Shown here: positions 29,067 through 37,175 of the stretch, in pieces
How the letters are laid out: the number at the start of each line of letters is the position of its first letter
Position numbering within the stretch: position 1 is the stretch's first letter
NCBI GenBank assembly: GCA_019114385.1
Contig: DXFP01000040.1
Span: 1-37,488 of the forward strand
Direction: 5' to 3'
Length of the DNA: 37,488 nucleotides
Origin: Candidatus Ligilactobacillus excrementigallinarum
Lineage (GTDB): Bacteria; Bacillota; Bacilli; Lactobacillales; Lactobacillaceae
Position numbers and translations under genes: made by a program
Notes under the pieces: generated by a model
What the model was told of the DNA's origin: nothing
Database searches by the model: none
Seen by the model: the letters and a program-made list of their open reading frames with translations, nothing else

Positions 29067-29471
29067 ATGGATTGGTTTAGAATCTGGATCATAATTGCGA
29101 TTTTAGGATTCGCAGTTGAAGCTTTTACGACCCAATTGGTTTCAATTTGGTTTGCAATCAGTGCGTTGATTAACTTATTTTTAAGCACAATGAACGTTGG
29201 CGTTAAATGGCAATTAATTCAGTTTATTATTACTGGCATTATTTTGATGCTGATTTTCAGACCAATTGCTAAACGGATGCAACCTAAATCTCATCCAATG
29301 AATGCCGCAGATGGAATTATCGGGAAAACAGGGATTGTTCTTTCTGATCGGCGAGTAAAAGTTGACGGCCAATCGTGGAAGTATTCATCAGTTGAATCAT
29401 TGAATGTTGGTGATCAGGTCAAGGTATTGGCCTTAGATGGCGTAACATTAACAGTACAAAAAATTAAATAG
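29067..29471 (+). CDS. NfeD-like membrane protein
   Basis: 134 residues from the ATG at 29067, preceded by AGAGGG (29055-29060); an in-frame upstream TTG at 28998 lacks a ribosome binding site. Two or three N-terminal membrane helices (about 3-75) and a C-terminal OB-fold (GIIGKTGIVLSDRRVKVDG, then SLNVGDQVKVLALDGVTLTV). Short NfeD proteins pair with SPFH proteins and help build membrane microdomains. The SPFH gene follows 13 bases later. Confidence 0.88.
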   Translation: MDWFRIWIIIAILGFAVEAFTTQLVSIWFAISALINLFLSTMNVGVKWQLIQFIITGIILMLIFRPIAKRMQPKSHPMNAADGIIGKTGIVLSDRRVKVDGQSWKYSSVESLNVGDQVKVLALDGVTLTVQKIK

Positions 29472-29484
29472 AAGAGGTATAAAG

Positions 29485-30372
29485 ATGTTATTTTTGATTT
29501 TAATAATTATTTTAATTGTTATGGCAGTACGTTGTATCAAAGTTGTGCAACAATCAGAGGCCTTTGTAGTTGAACGCATGGGAAGTTATTTTCAAACTTG
29601 GAATAACGGAATTCATTTCAAAGTTCCTTTTATTGATAATATTGTAAATCGGATTTCATTAAAGGAACATGTAATGGATTTGCCTGCTCAAAGCGTAATT
29701 ACCAAGGATAATGTTTCAATGAATATCGATACAGTAATGGCAATTGAAATTACAGATCCTAAGTTAGCCACATATGGCGTTGATAACTTGGAAAATGCCT
29801 TAGAAAAATCTGTTGGTACAGCATTAAGAAATGTCGTTGGTGAATTAGAATTGGATCAAACTTTATCTGAACGAGATTCAATTAATGCCAAAATGCAAAA
29901 TTACATGGATGAAGTTACTGGCAAATGGGGCGTGAAAGTTAATCGAGTAGAATTGAAGAATATTGTTCCTCCAAAGGAAATTCAAAATGCGATGGAACGC
30001 CAAATGAAAGCAGAACGTGAACGGCGTGCTCAAGTTACGGAAGCAAAAGGAAATAAGGAATCACAAATTTTGCAAGCTCAAGCAGAAGCTGAAGCAGCCG
30101 AGACTGAAGCTAAAGGGCGTGCTAACGCGGAAATTGAAGAAGCTAAAGGTAAGGCGCAAGCAATTCGTGAAGTACAACAAGCTTATGCTGATAGTTTGAC
30201 AATGATTAGTAATGCTAATATTAGCGATGCGGCATTGAAGTTAAAAGCTTTTGAAGCCTTGAAAGATGTTGCAAATGGCAAGGCAACCAAGTTAATTGTG
30301 CCAAGTGAACTGCAAGATTTAACAACTTTAGGTTCAGCATTAAAAATTTCAGCTGAAAAAGAACAAAAATAG
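29485..30372 (+). CDS. SPFH/stomatin-like membrane protein (QmcA/paraslipin type)
   Basis: 295 residues. One N-terminal membrane helix (1-18), an SPFH domain (about 20-190; CIKVVQQSEAFVVERMGSY, then ELELDQTLSERDSINAK) and a long Ala/Glu/Lys coiled coil (about 180-235) with AEAEAAETEAKGRANAEIEEAKG-type heptads. It should assemble into large membrane rings or scaffolds. With the NfeD partner it forms the known stomatin operon pair. AGAGGT is the ribosome binding site. Confidence 0.93.
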   Translation: MLFLILIIILIVMAVRCIKVVQQSEAFVVERMGSYFQTWNNGIHFKVPFIDNIVNRISLKEHVMDLPAQSVITKDNVSMNIDTVMAIEITDPKLATYGVDNLENALEKSVGTALRNVVGELELDQTLSERDSINAKMQNYMDEVTGKWGVKVNRVELKNIVPPKEIQNAMERQMKAERERRAQVTEAKGNKESQILQAQAEAEAAETEAKGRANAEIEEAKGKAQAIREVQQAYADSLTMISNANISDAALKLKAFEALKDVANGKATKLIVPSELQDLTTLGSALKISAEKEQK

Positions 30373-30477
30373 TTCTGCCCAGTGTTTTTGCTTGCATCCC
30401 TGAAAATATCTGCGTTATAACAAAGATGTAAAGTTCAAGTGAACTTAATCTTTTAAAATTCAAAGAAGGCGACAGCA

Positions 30478-30615
30478 ATGGCAAAAACTTTGAGTAAAGA
30501 AGAACGCAAAGCAATGGCTCGGAAAGCAATGGAAGAAAGAGCTAAGAGTCCTAAAAAGGCAAATGGATCAGGATTTGCACAAATCGATTCAGATGCTGAA
30601 AAGTTAAGTAAGTAG
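30478..30615 (+). CDS. Small basic protein of 45 residues
   Basis: An ORF starting MAKTLSKEERKAMARKA and ending DSDAEKLSK. About a third of residues are Lys, Arg or Glu, and the first half is a likely amphipathic helix. AGAAGG lies 8 bases before the ATG and a clear terminator follows 24 bases after the stop, so it is a well-formed transcription unit. A possible promoter is TTGCAT (30392-30397), 18 bases, TATAAC (30416-30421). I do not recognise the family and give no function. Confidence 0.7.
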   Translation: MAKTLSKEERKAMARKAMEERAKSPKKANGSGFAQIDSDAEKLSK

Positions 30616-30638
30616 TATATAATCGAAATCAAAGATAG

Positions 30639-30674
30639 AGCGGTTGGACTATGAAGTCGGTTCAATCGCTTTTT
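30639..30674 (+). terminator. Terminator after the 45-residue protein gene
   Basis: AGCGGTTG (30639-30646) pairs with CAATCGCT (30663-30670) with one mismatch; GAC and GTC extend the stem; five T residues follow. Confidence 0.75.
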
Positions 30675-30692
30675 GTGTAATTATAACTGCCA

Positions 30693-30734
30693 TTGGCTTC
30701 ACATAGCTAATTCGTGTTACAATGTTAAACATTG
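30693..30734 (+). promoter_or_regulatory. Helicase promoter with overlapping perfect palindrome
   Basis: The -35 is TTGGCT (30693-30698), then 19 bases, then the extended -10 TGT-TACAAT (30718-30723). CAATGTT-A-AACATTG (30720-30734) is a perfect 7+7 palindrome that starts inside the -10 box, where a repressor would block transcription. Confidence 0.55.
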
Positions 30735-30755
30735 AAATAGATAAGGAAGAAAACA

Positions 30756-31997
30756 ATGAACGAAAAATTTAAACAACATTTTGATGAGCAAGGCTTTGAG
30801 AAGTTGACGCCAATTCAGGAAGCCACTTTTGAAGCTTTAGCAAATGATGAAAATGTCTTAGGAGTTGCACCAACTGGTTCAGGAAAAACATTAGCGTATG
30901 CGTTGCCACTATTGGAAAAATTGGTAGCTGATGATGGCACACAATTGTTGATATTAGCGCCTTCACAGGAATTAGCGGCACAAATTACGAATGTTGTGCA
31001 TGAATGGGCTTCATTGATTGAATTGCGGACGATTTCTTTGATTGGTGGTGCGAATATCAAACGCCAAATCGAAAAATTGAAAAAACACCCTGAAATCGTT
31101 GTAGGTACGCCTGGACGAGTTTTAGAATTAGTCGAACAGCGAAAATTAAAGCTGCATCATTTGATGACTGCTGTAATTGATGAAGCAGATGAAATGTTGC
31201 AGGAACAAGAATCAATGACGACAATTCGCAAAATTTTAAGTCATGCGCCCGCTGAAATTCAAATGGTATTCTTTTCAGCAACGAAGGCTCCCGTATTTAA
31301 TGAATTTCATCGTTGGTTTGGAATTGAACCCAAATACATTGATGTATCGGATCGAGATGATACAGCAGGTCAAGTAACGCATTATTTATTAGAAACACCA
31401 ACAAGAAAACGAGTAGATATGCTGCGCAGAATCGCTCACTTGAACGAAATGCATGCATTGGTTTTCTTTAAGCAAGTTTCAACCTTGGAAGAAGTTTACC
31501 AAAAATTACAACATCATCATATTGCAGTTGCAAAATTAAGCAGTAATGGGCGGCAAACGGAACGTCAGCAAGCTTTAGCAGGCTTGAAAAAGGGTACGTT
31601 AACATTTGTATTAACTACGGATGTGGCAGCTCGCGGAATTGATATTCCTAATCTGCCAGCGGTAATTAACTTTGATATTCCGCAAAATCAAACGATTTAT
31701 ATCCATCGTGCAGGACGTACTGGTCGGATGGGCGCACCAGGCGCAGTAATCAATTTAGGAAATGAACATGAGTTGCGTAATTTCAAAAAATTAATGAATA
31801 AAACCACTTATGATATTCAAAATGGTTTTTTATATAATGGACAAATCTTTACTGAAAATCCACACCAAGCATGTACTGTACATAAAAATCGTCCAGTTAA
31901 TAAGCCGATTGAAGGCGAAAAGAAGAAACGAAAGAAAAATCGAAAACGTAATCGGAAGAATAAAGGAAAACCTAAAGCACATAAAAACAAACAATAA
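30756..31997 (+). CDS. Small DEAD-box RNA helicase
   Basis: 413 residues. Q motif (FEKLTPIQEATF), Walker A APTGSGKT at 38-45, TPGR, DEAD at 142-145, SAT at 174-176, ARGID and HRAGRTGRMG. The family's C-terminal extension is reduced to a very basic tail (KKKRKKNRKRNRKNKGK). Such tails bind RNA non-specifically. It would remodel structured RNA in ribosome assembly or mRNA decay; CshB/YfmL-like is the closest general type. AAGGA precedes the ATG. It is monocistronic, between terminators. Confidence 0.94.
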   Translation: MNEKFKQHFDEQGFEKLTPIQEATFEALANDENVLGVAPTGSGKTLAYALPLLEKLVADDGTQLLILAPSQELAAQITNVVHEWASLIELRTISLIGGANIKRQIEKLKKHPEIVVGTPGRVLELVEQRKLKLHHLMTAVIDEADEMLQEQESMTTIRKILSHAPAEIQMVFFSATKAPVFNEFHRWFGIEPKYIDVSDRDDTAGQVTHYLLETPTRKRVDMLRRIAHLNEMHALVFFKQVSTLEEVYQKLQHHHIAVAKLSSNGRQTERQQALAGLKKGTLTFVLTTDVAARGIDIPNLPAVINFDIPQNQTIYIHRAGRTGRMGAPGAVINLGNEHELRNFKKLMNKTTYDIQNGFLYNGQIFTENPHQACTVHKNRPVNKPIEGEKKKRKKNRKRNRKNKGKPKAHKNKQ

Positions 31998-32034
31998 AAA
32001 AATCGGTTATGGAAATATTTCCATAACCGATTTT
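31997..32034. terminator. Bidirectional terminator between helicase and permease
   Basis: AAAATCGGTTATGGAAAT is followed directly by its inverse complement, an almost loop-less perfect hairpin with A and T runs on both sides. It separates two convergent genes and serves both. Confidence 0.9.
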
Positions 32035-32050
32035 CTATAATGTTTAAATG

Positions 32051-33565
32051 CTATTCAGCATTGCGGTTTACGCGTCTTGAACGTACAGTGTATAAGATGT
32101 AGGCGAATAAGCCGAATCCTAATGGTCCTGCAACAGTTGCGATTGCTGAAACCCAATCTTTTTGAATAAATGGTTGGATAATTGTAAAGCCGTTTGCAAT
32201 TACCAAGACTGCACATGTGATAAATACGATTGCAAGCATTACTTTCCGTGAGTGGAATGCTTCAAATGGCCGATCTAAGTCGTCGCGTTTCTTAAAGAAT
32301 GGGAATGCACCAACTAAGAACAAGTATGGCAATGTTGATGAAACATTACTCATTGATGTCAACAAGTTAAATAGGAATTTAGAATCTTGGTGAATCAATG
32401 TTGAAGCAATTGCAATTCCCGCAATTAAGACACATACGATAGTTGTTTGAATCCATAATGCAAATGAAGGCATGCCGTTTTTGTTTAATTTTGTAACTTT
32501 TTCTGGCCAAAGTTCTTTTGGTGAACCCATAATGAATGACTTCAATGGTGAGTAAATCAAAACGAAGAATGAACCTAAGTAAGCACATAACATACCTAAC
32601 GCAGACAACCGTGAGAAGACTGTTCCCATTGTTAAGGCAGCGTGAGTTGACATTCCAAAGGCATGACCTAATTCAAGTCCTAAGTTTTGCATCAATACAT
32701 ATGTAATGTTTGCTAAGTTAACGTTAGGGTGGTTAACAACGTGGTTCCAGTTGATTGAAATTCCCCATAAGAAGATATTCAACGCATAACCAATACCGAT
32801 AATTACTGTACTGATCATAATTGCACGTGGGAAAGTTTTTTCTGGTTTATCCAATGAGTCAGTAACCCCACCCATTGATTCCAAACCGCCATATGCAAAG
32901 ATTGCATAGATCATGAAGCTGACCATTGCGATTGGTGATTGGAATTCTGGGTTAACAGAGGTGGCAAATTGTGAAACATGTTGTAATGGTTGTGCTAATT
33001 GGAAGTGATTCTTGAATAAGATGAATACACTTGAAAGAATTAACACTGCGTTTAATAACATAACTGCTAAACCACCAACTGATGAAATCTTAGCGATTGT
33101 ATCAATCCCGTGGTTGACTAACCAAGTGATTACAATTACCCCGATTACAGAAACTAACGCTACTGATAAGGTTGAATTCAATCCTAAAATGTGCCATGTA
33201 TCAGTTGTATCATGTCCGAAGATGATGGTAGAAACTGTAACACAGATTTTTTGTGAAATCATTACTTGCCAGATTACCCATGCTGAAAGCCAGATAAATG
33301 TAGCAATAAATGACCATTTTTCACTAATCGATGCATCTAACCAAGAATAGATTCCACCTTTACTTTCTTTCAATGCAGAACCATATTCAGCATACATCAT
33401 ACTACTTGGTAAGAAATATAAGAATGCGCCTAAGATGTACCATAAGATGGCACCATATCCCATTTGCATAAAGGCTACCGGTGTATTAGCAAAACCAAAA
33501 ATGGTTGTAAAAATCATTAAAACTAAGGCACCAGTTGTAATTTTTTTAGTATTATTTTCGCCCAT
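32051..33565 (-). CDS. yjeM: APC-superfamily amino acid permease, YjeM-like
   Basis: 504 residues, about 12-13 membrane helices. The N-terminus (LVLMIFTTIFGFANTPVAF) and the KESKGGIYSWLD motif match the YjeM branch of the glutamate/GABA antiporter family. Conserved ESMGGVTDSLDKPEKTFPRA lies in the middle. The substrate of YjeM is not firmly known. No decarboxylase gene lies nearby, so a role as an acid-resistance antiporter is not supported by context. AAAGGAGA precedes the ATG. Confidence 0.9.
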   Translation of the reverse strand: MGENNTKKITTGALVLMIFTTIFGFANTPVAFMQMGYGAILWYILGAFLYFLPSSMMYAEYGSALKESKGGIYSWLDASISEKWSFIATFIWLSAWVIWQVMISQKICVTVSTIIFGHDTTDTWHILGLNSTLSVALVSVIGVIVITWLVNHGIDTIAKISSVGGLAVMLLNAVLILSSVFILFKNHFQLAQPLQHVSQFATSVNPEFQSPIAMVSFMIYAIFAYGGLESMGGVTDSLDKPEKTFPRAIMISTVIIGIGYALNIFLWGISINWNHVVNHPNVNLANITYVLMQNLGLELGHAFGMSTHAALTMGTVFSRLSALGMLCAYLGSFFVLIYSPLKSFIMGSPKELWPEKVTKLNKNGMPSFALWIQTTIVCVLIAGIAIASTLIHQDSKFLFNLLTSMSNVSSTLPYLFLVGAFPFFKKRDDLDRPFEAFHSRKVMLAIVFITCAVLVIANGFTIIQPFIQKDWVSAIATVAGPLGFGLFAYILYTVRSRRVNRNAE

Positions 33566-33615
33566 GTATGTTCTCCTTTATCATAATTTCATCACGAAAA
33601 ATCGTACGTTAATTA

Positions 33616-33645
33616 ATTATACACGTTTTATGGTAAAAAATGTAA
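33616..33645 (-). promoter_or_regulatory. Promoter of the YjeM-like permease gene
   Basis: On the minus strand GTG-TATAAT (-10 at 33621-33616) is an extended -10, with TTACAT 18 bases upstream (33645-33640). The start codon is 51 bases downstream. Confidence 0.5.
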
Positions 33646-33956
33646 CATAAAATCGAATTCTAATAGAATATTTAAAATTAAAAGAGAAAAATTTCATCTT
33701 CATCATAATTTTTTAACCCATTTATGATTCTAGAGGATTTAAATCACGCACTTTACTTTATTTAGTACTACTTAATGACGAAAAAAAGGTTTATAAAAGC
33801 ATTAGAAGATATTATTTCGGATAGGGCTTAAATGTTGAATATAACGCATATAAGCGAATGAAGAACAAGGTATTAAATCAGTGGAAAAGCATATTGTAAG
33901 AAATCGAATTAATTGAATAAAGTATGTTAGTATTGATATGAATTTAAACATTGGCT
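33646..33956. other. Gene-free AT-rich stretch
   Basis: About 310 bases with no plausible gene on either strand, no tRNA and no strong hairpin. It lies between the divergent permease and HU-like genes. Confidence 0.6.
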
Positions 33957-33977
33957 TTTTCAATTTTGTATTGAAAA
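33957..33977. promoter_or_regulatory. Perfect palindrome before the HU-like gene
   Basis: TTTTCAAT (33957-33964), 5 bases, ATTGAAAA (33970-33977). A possible -10, TATGAT, follows at 33981-33986. The palindrome covers where the -35 would be, so it may be an operator. Confidence 0.45.
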
Positions 33978-34018
33978 TTTTATGATGATAATCTTGAAAA
34001 ACAGGAGGTAAATAAATT

Positions 34019-34312
34019 ATGGCAGAAAAAGTTAGAAAAACGGACATCATGAATGAAGTAGCAAATAAATTTCCTGAAATATCTCGTGAAAAGGTATTTA
34101 AAATTTGTAATGTTTTTCATGAAATGATAATTGATCAAGTTGCTGAAGGACATACTGTTAATCTAAGAGGATTTGGAAAGTTTTACACAACTGAAACTAA
34201 ATCTCATCCCGGTATGAACATGCAAACCGGTAGTAAAATGATTGTTCCTAATCGGATAACAGTTAAATTCCAACCTTCATCGAACTTTAAGTTAAAAATA
34301 AATGATGCCTAA
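34019..34312 (+). CDS. Divergent HU/IHF family DNA-binding protein
   Basis: 97 residues. HU fold: RKTDIMNEVANKFP, a central helix, VNLRGFGKFYTTE, and a beta-arm QTGSKMIVPNRITVKF. Standard HU (about 91 residues) has RNPQTG at the arm tip, where Pro63 inserts into DNA; here the tip reads MNMQTG, with Met68 in the proline position. The usual basic arm (KARxGRNP) is also less basic. It is therefore a paralogue with altered DNA bending, not the housekeeping HU. A perfect ribosome binding site (AGGAGGT) precedes the ATG. Confidence 0.88.
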   Translation: MAEKVRKTDIMNEVANKFPEISREKVFKICNVFHEMIIDQVAEGHTVNLRGFGKFYTTETKSHPGMNMQTGSKMIVPNRITVKFQPSSNFKLKINDA

Positions 34313-34323
34313 TTAATTTTGAT

Positions 34324-34356
34324 AAAAAAGTACTATCAAAATGCTGATGCTTTTTT
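34324..34356 (+). terminator. Terminator after the HU-like gene
   Basis: AAAAAAG (34324-34330) with CTTTTTT (34350-34356), and TATCA with TGATG inside, with a three-base bulge on the left side. Confidence 0.55.
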
Positions 34357-34412
34357 GGTTAATGGGTTATTTTGTGCAACAATGAAAACGAAGAATAAAG
34401 ACATAAGGAAAT

Positions 34413-34455
34413 AAATCTAAATCGCTTGCCAGCCTTTTAGATTTTTTCTTTTTTT
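34413..34455 (+). terminator. Second hairpin with T run before the tRNA gene
   Basis: AAATCTAAA (34413-34421) pairs perfectly with TTTAGATTT (34436-34444), followed by T-rich sequence. The 55 bases between it and the previous terminator carry no recognisable gene. It may end a short unrecognised transcript. Confidence 0.55.
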
Positions 34456-34549
34456 CATCAAAAATGCTCGTCTAATAACTGCTGCTATTAAACTGACTTC
34501 AGTGCATAAAGCCAAAGGATAGCACTTATATATAAAAATTCAAAATGGC

Positions 34550-34578
34550 TTGATTCGTTTTGAAAAATTAATTATACT
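34550..34578 (+). promoter_or_regulatory. Promoter of tRNA-Arg
   Basis: The -35 is TTGATT (34550-34555), then 17 bases, then the -10 TATACT (34573-34578). The tRNA begins 15 bases later. Confidence 0.7.
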
Positions 34579-34592
34579 CTTAAATGAAGTTT

Positions 34593-34666
34593 GCGCTTGT
34601 AGCTCAGCAGGATAGAGCAACCGCCTCCTAAGCGGTAGGTCATCGGTTCAATTCCGATCAGGCGCA
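34593..34666 (+). tRNA. tRNA-Arg (anticodon CCT)
   Basis: A full cloverleaf can be folded. Acceptor stem GCGCTTG/CAGGCGC, D arm GCTC/GAGC, anticodon stem ACCGC/GCGGT with loop CTCCTAA (anticodon CCT, reads AGG), variable loop AGGTC, T arm ATCGG-TTCAATT-CCGAT, discriminator A. The CCA end is not encoded. It has its own promoter and terminator. Confidence 0.96.
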
Positions 34667-34674
34667 TATAAAAG

Positions 34675-34712
34675 AAAAGATTTGTCAAAAAATATTTGAC
34701 AAATCTTTTTTT
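34675..34712 (+). terminator. Terminator of tRNA-Arg
   Basis: AAAAGATTTGTCAAA (34675-34689) pairs perfectly with TTTGACAAATCTTTT (34695-34709), and a T run follows. The right arm also contains the TTGACA of the next promoter. Confidence 0.9.
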
Positions 34713-34755
34713 GGGGCGTTAATATGACAACATGTCATATGACAATGTGTCATAT
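34696..34755 (+). promoter_or_regulatory. tetR-ABC promoter with two overlapping perfect operators
   Basis: The -35 is TTGACA (34696-34701), then 18 bases, then the -10 TAATAT (34720-34725). Operator 1 is ATATGACA-ACA-TGTCATAT (34722-34740) and operator 2 is ATATGACA-ATG-TGTCATAT (34737-34755). Both are perfect 8-3-8 palindromes that share the central ATAT. Operator 1 overlaps the -10 box and both cover the expected start of transcription. This is the layout of a self-repressing TetR locus. Confidence 0.82.
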
Positions 34756-34782
34756 AAATTCATTTTAGAAAGGAAGTGCAAG

Positions 34783-35424
34783 ATGCCCAAGCAGACGTTC
34801 TTCAATTTACCGGAAGAAAAAAAGCAGCGTTTACTGCAAGCGGGATTTGATGAATTTTCGCGGGTGCCTGCTGATGAAGCTTCAATTAGCAACATTATTA
34901 AATTAGCAGAAATTCCACGCGGCAGTTTTTATCAATATTTTGAGGATAAATTTGATTTACATACTTATTTGTTAGAACAACGTACTAAATATTTACAAAA
35001 TTTATGGGTTAAACTGTTGCGAGAAAATGATGGAGATTTATTTGCAGCGTTGCCAGTATTTTTCGAAAGATTTTTAGATGAAATTGTCGATGAACATCAG
35101 GTGAATTTTTGGAAAAATACTTTTTCATCATTTCGAAGTGCTGCTTTAACTCGTAAAAAAGTGATTGCACGACAAAATAAGCAACCGAATTTAGTGCATA
35201 ATCGAGGTGACATTTTTAAGAAAGAAATTAATTTTGATTTATTAAAAATTGATTTCTCTGATGAAACCTTTGAATTATTGCGTCGTCAAATTATCACAAT
35301 GATGATGCAGTCGATTAATCAATATTTCTTTAGTCAAAAATTAGGCGAAGATAATCCACGTCAAAAAGCCCTCGATCAGTTTGATATCTTAATTGACTGG
35401 TTAGGAAATGGAATTAGAAGGTGA
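34783..35424 (+). CDS. TetR family repressor of the adjacent ABC exporter
   Basis: 213 residues from the ATG at 34783, after AAAGGAAG; an in-frame ATG at 34732 lies inside the operator and is rejected. The N-terminal helix-turn-helix (ASISNIIKLAEIPRGSFYQYFEDKFDLHTYLL) is at about 33-64, followed by an all-helical ligand domain. It probably represses itself and the two downstream ABC genes through the double palindrome, and is released by a drug or lipid ligand. The stop overlaps the ABC gene start by 4 bases (GTGA). Confidence 0.93.
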   Translation: MPKQTFFNLPEEKKQRLLQAGFDEFSRVPADEASISNIIKLAEIPRGSFYQYFEDKFDLHTYLLEQRTKYLQNLWVKLLRENDGDLFAALPVFFERFLDEIVDEHQVNFWKNTFSSFRSAALTRKKVIARQNKQPNLVHNRGDIFKKEINFDLLKIDFSDETFELLRRQIITMMMQSINQYFFSQKLGEDNPRQKALDQFDILIDWLGNGIRR

Positions 35425-37175
35425 AAGAACGAATGAGAAAGATTCTGAAAAAACGATTGCCAATTAGCCAAGTTGTTTGGTCATCCATCTTTTTAGCAAT
35501 TCAAGTAATTGCGACCTTATATTTGCCAACATTAACTTCAAATATTGTTAATGATGGGATTGCAAAAGGCGATATTCACTATATTTGGATTGCTGGAATT
35601 CAAATGTTGGGCTGTTCATTGATTAGTGTTGCAGCAGCGATATTTAATAGTTATTTTTCAGCAAAAGGTTCGCAAAAATTAGGTCAAAATTTGCGTAGTG
35701 ATGTTTATCGCAAAGTTATCAATTATTCTCATGATGAAATGGAACAAATTGGGACTTCATCATTAGTAACGCGGACAACCAACGATATTATGCAAATTCA
35801 AAATGTAGCCTTAATGTTTATGCGGATGATGTTGATGGCTCCGATGATGTTGGTTTTAGCAAGTATTATGGCTTATCGGAAGAGTCCAACCTTAACCTTG
35901 ATTTTCATTATTGTATTGCCAATTATTGCGATTATTATGGCTCTTGTAATTCACTTTGCAGGTCCATTGTTTGGAGCAATGCAACAGAAACTTGATAAAG
36001 TAAATACTGTATTCCGTGAAGGACTAACTGGTGTACGTGTGATTCGGGCATTCCGTCAAGACGATTTTGAACAAGAACGATTTGATAAAGTTAACAAGGA
36101 CTATACTCACAATGCAATTAAGGTTTATAACATTACAGGATTAATGATGCCATTAATGACTGTTATTATGAGTATGACAAATATCGGCATTACACTTTGG
36201 GGTAGCCATTTGATTGCTAATCAAGCTATTGAAGTTGGTAATATGATTGCATTTATTACCTATGCTTCACAAATTTTGATGAGTTTTGTAATGATGTCAA
36301 TGGTTTTTGTATTTATCCCACGTGCACAAGCATCAGCACAACGTTTAAATGAAGTATTGGATATGGAAACTGAAATTAAGGATGCTCAAAATCCAATTAG
36401 TTTAGCTGATAAGCCATCTGCATTGGATTTTGATAATGTTGATTTCCGTTATCATGATGCCCAAAAAGATACCTTGGAAGGCGTTAATTTCAAGATGAAA
36501 GCGGGACAAACATTAGCAATTATCGGTGGAACAGGTTCTGGAAAATCTACCTTAGTTAACTTAATTCCACGTTTCTATGATGCAACTGAAGGAACGGTTA
36601 AGATAAATGGTGTGAATGTTAAAGATACAACTTTGCATGATGTTCATGAACAAGTAGCATTTGTTCCACAAAAAGCAAATCTCTTTACTGGAACATTGCG
36701 TGAAAACATGCAATATGGCAATCAAAATGCGACTGATGAAGAAATCTGGCATGCACTTGATATTGCACAAGCAAGTGACTTTGTTAAAGAACTTGATGGT
36801 CAGTTAGATGCTCACGTTGAACAGGGGGGATTGAACTTCTCTGGTGGACAACGGCAACGACTTGCCATTGCGAGAGCTTTAGTTAAAAAAGCTTCAGTTT
36901 ATGTATTTGATGATTCATTCTCTGCATTAGATTTTAAGACGGATGCTAATTTACGACATGCATTAAAACAAGATACAGAAATGCAAAAACACGTAGTAGT
37001 AATTGTTGGTCAACGGGTTTCAACTGTTGCAGATGCAGATTTAATCATTGTTCTTGATAAGGGTGAGATGGTCGGCGCAGGAACTCACCAAGAGTTGATG
37101 CAAAACAATGATGTTTATAAAGCAATTGTTGACTCTCAGATTCGTGAAGAAAAGGATGGTGCAGCAAATGCCTAA
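35421..37175 (+). CDS. Heterodimeric ABC exporter, degenerate-site subunit (LmrC/BmrC-like)
   Basis: 584 residues: six-helix exporter membrane domain (about 15-305), then an ATPase domain. Walker A GGTGSGKST is at 369-377, Q-loop VPQKANLF, signature NFSGGQRQR at about 472-480, Walker B VYVFDD with Asp498 where catalytic Glu is normal, and Gln531 in place of the H-loop His (VGQRVST). These changes are typical of the first subunit of asymmetric exporters, which need a second subunit to hydrolyse ATP. GTG start coupled to tetR; 8-base overlap with the next gene. Likely multidrug or lipid export. Confidence 0.93.
   Translation: MKERMRKILKKRLPISQVVWSSIFLAIQVIATLYLPTLTSNIVNDGIAKGDIHYIWIAGIQMLGCSLISVAAAIFNSYFSAKGSQKLGQNLRSDVYRKVINYSHDEMEQIGTSSLVTRTTNDIMQIQNVALMFMRMMLMAPMMLVLASIMAYRKSPTLTLIFIIVLPIIAIIMALVIHFAGPLFGAMQQKLDKVNTVFREGLTGVRVIRAFRQDDFEQERFDKVNKDYTHNAIKVYNITGLMMPLMTVIMSMTNIGITLWGSHLIANQAIEVGNMIAFITYASQILMSFVMMSMVFVFIPRAQASAQRLNEVLDMETEIKDAQNPISLADKPSALDFDNVDFRYHDAQKDTLEGVNFKMKAGQTLAIIGGTGSGKSTLVNLIPRFYDATEGTVKINGVNVKDTTLHDVHEQVAFVPQKANLFTGTLRENMQYGNQNATDEEIWHALDIAQASDFVKELDGQLDAHVEQGGLNFSGGQRQRLAIARALVKKASVYVFDDSFSALDFKTDANLRHALKQDTEMQKHVVVIVGQRVSTVADADLIIVLDKGEMVGAGTHQELMQNNDVYKAIVDSQIREEKDGAANA

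Noticed and set aside
33802..34050. 82-residue ORF on the minus strand overlapping the HU-like gene
   Set aside because: No ribosome binding site, low-complexity hydrophobic composition, overlaps a real gene start.
34593..34666. tRNA-Arg(CCT) as an integration site of a mobile element
   Set aside because: This tRNA is a common attachment site, but no integrase and no repeat of its 3' end is visible in the window.
34732..34782. Earlier in-frame ATG for tetR
   Set aside because: It falls inside the second operator and near the start of transcription, with no ribosome binding site. ATG 34783 has one.
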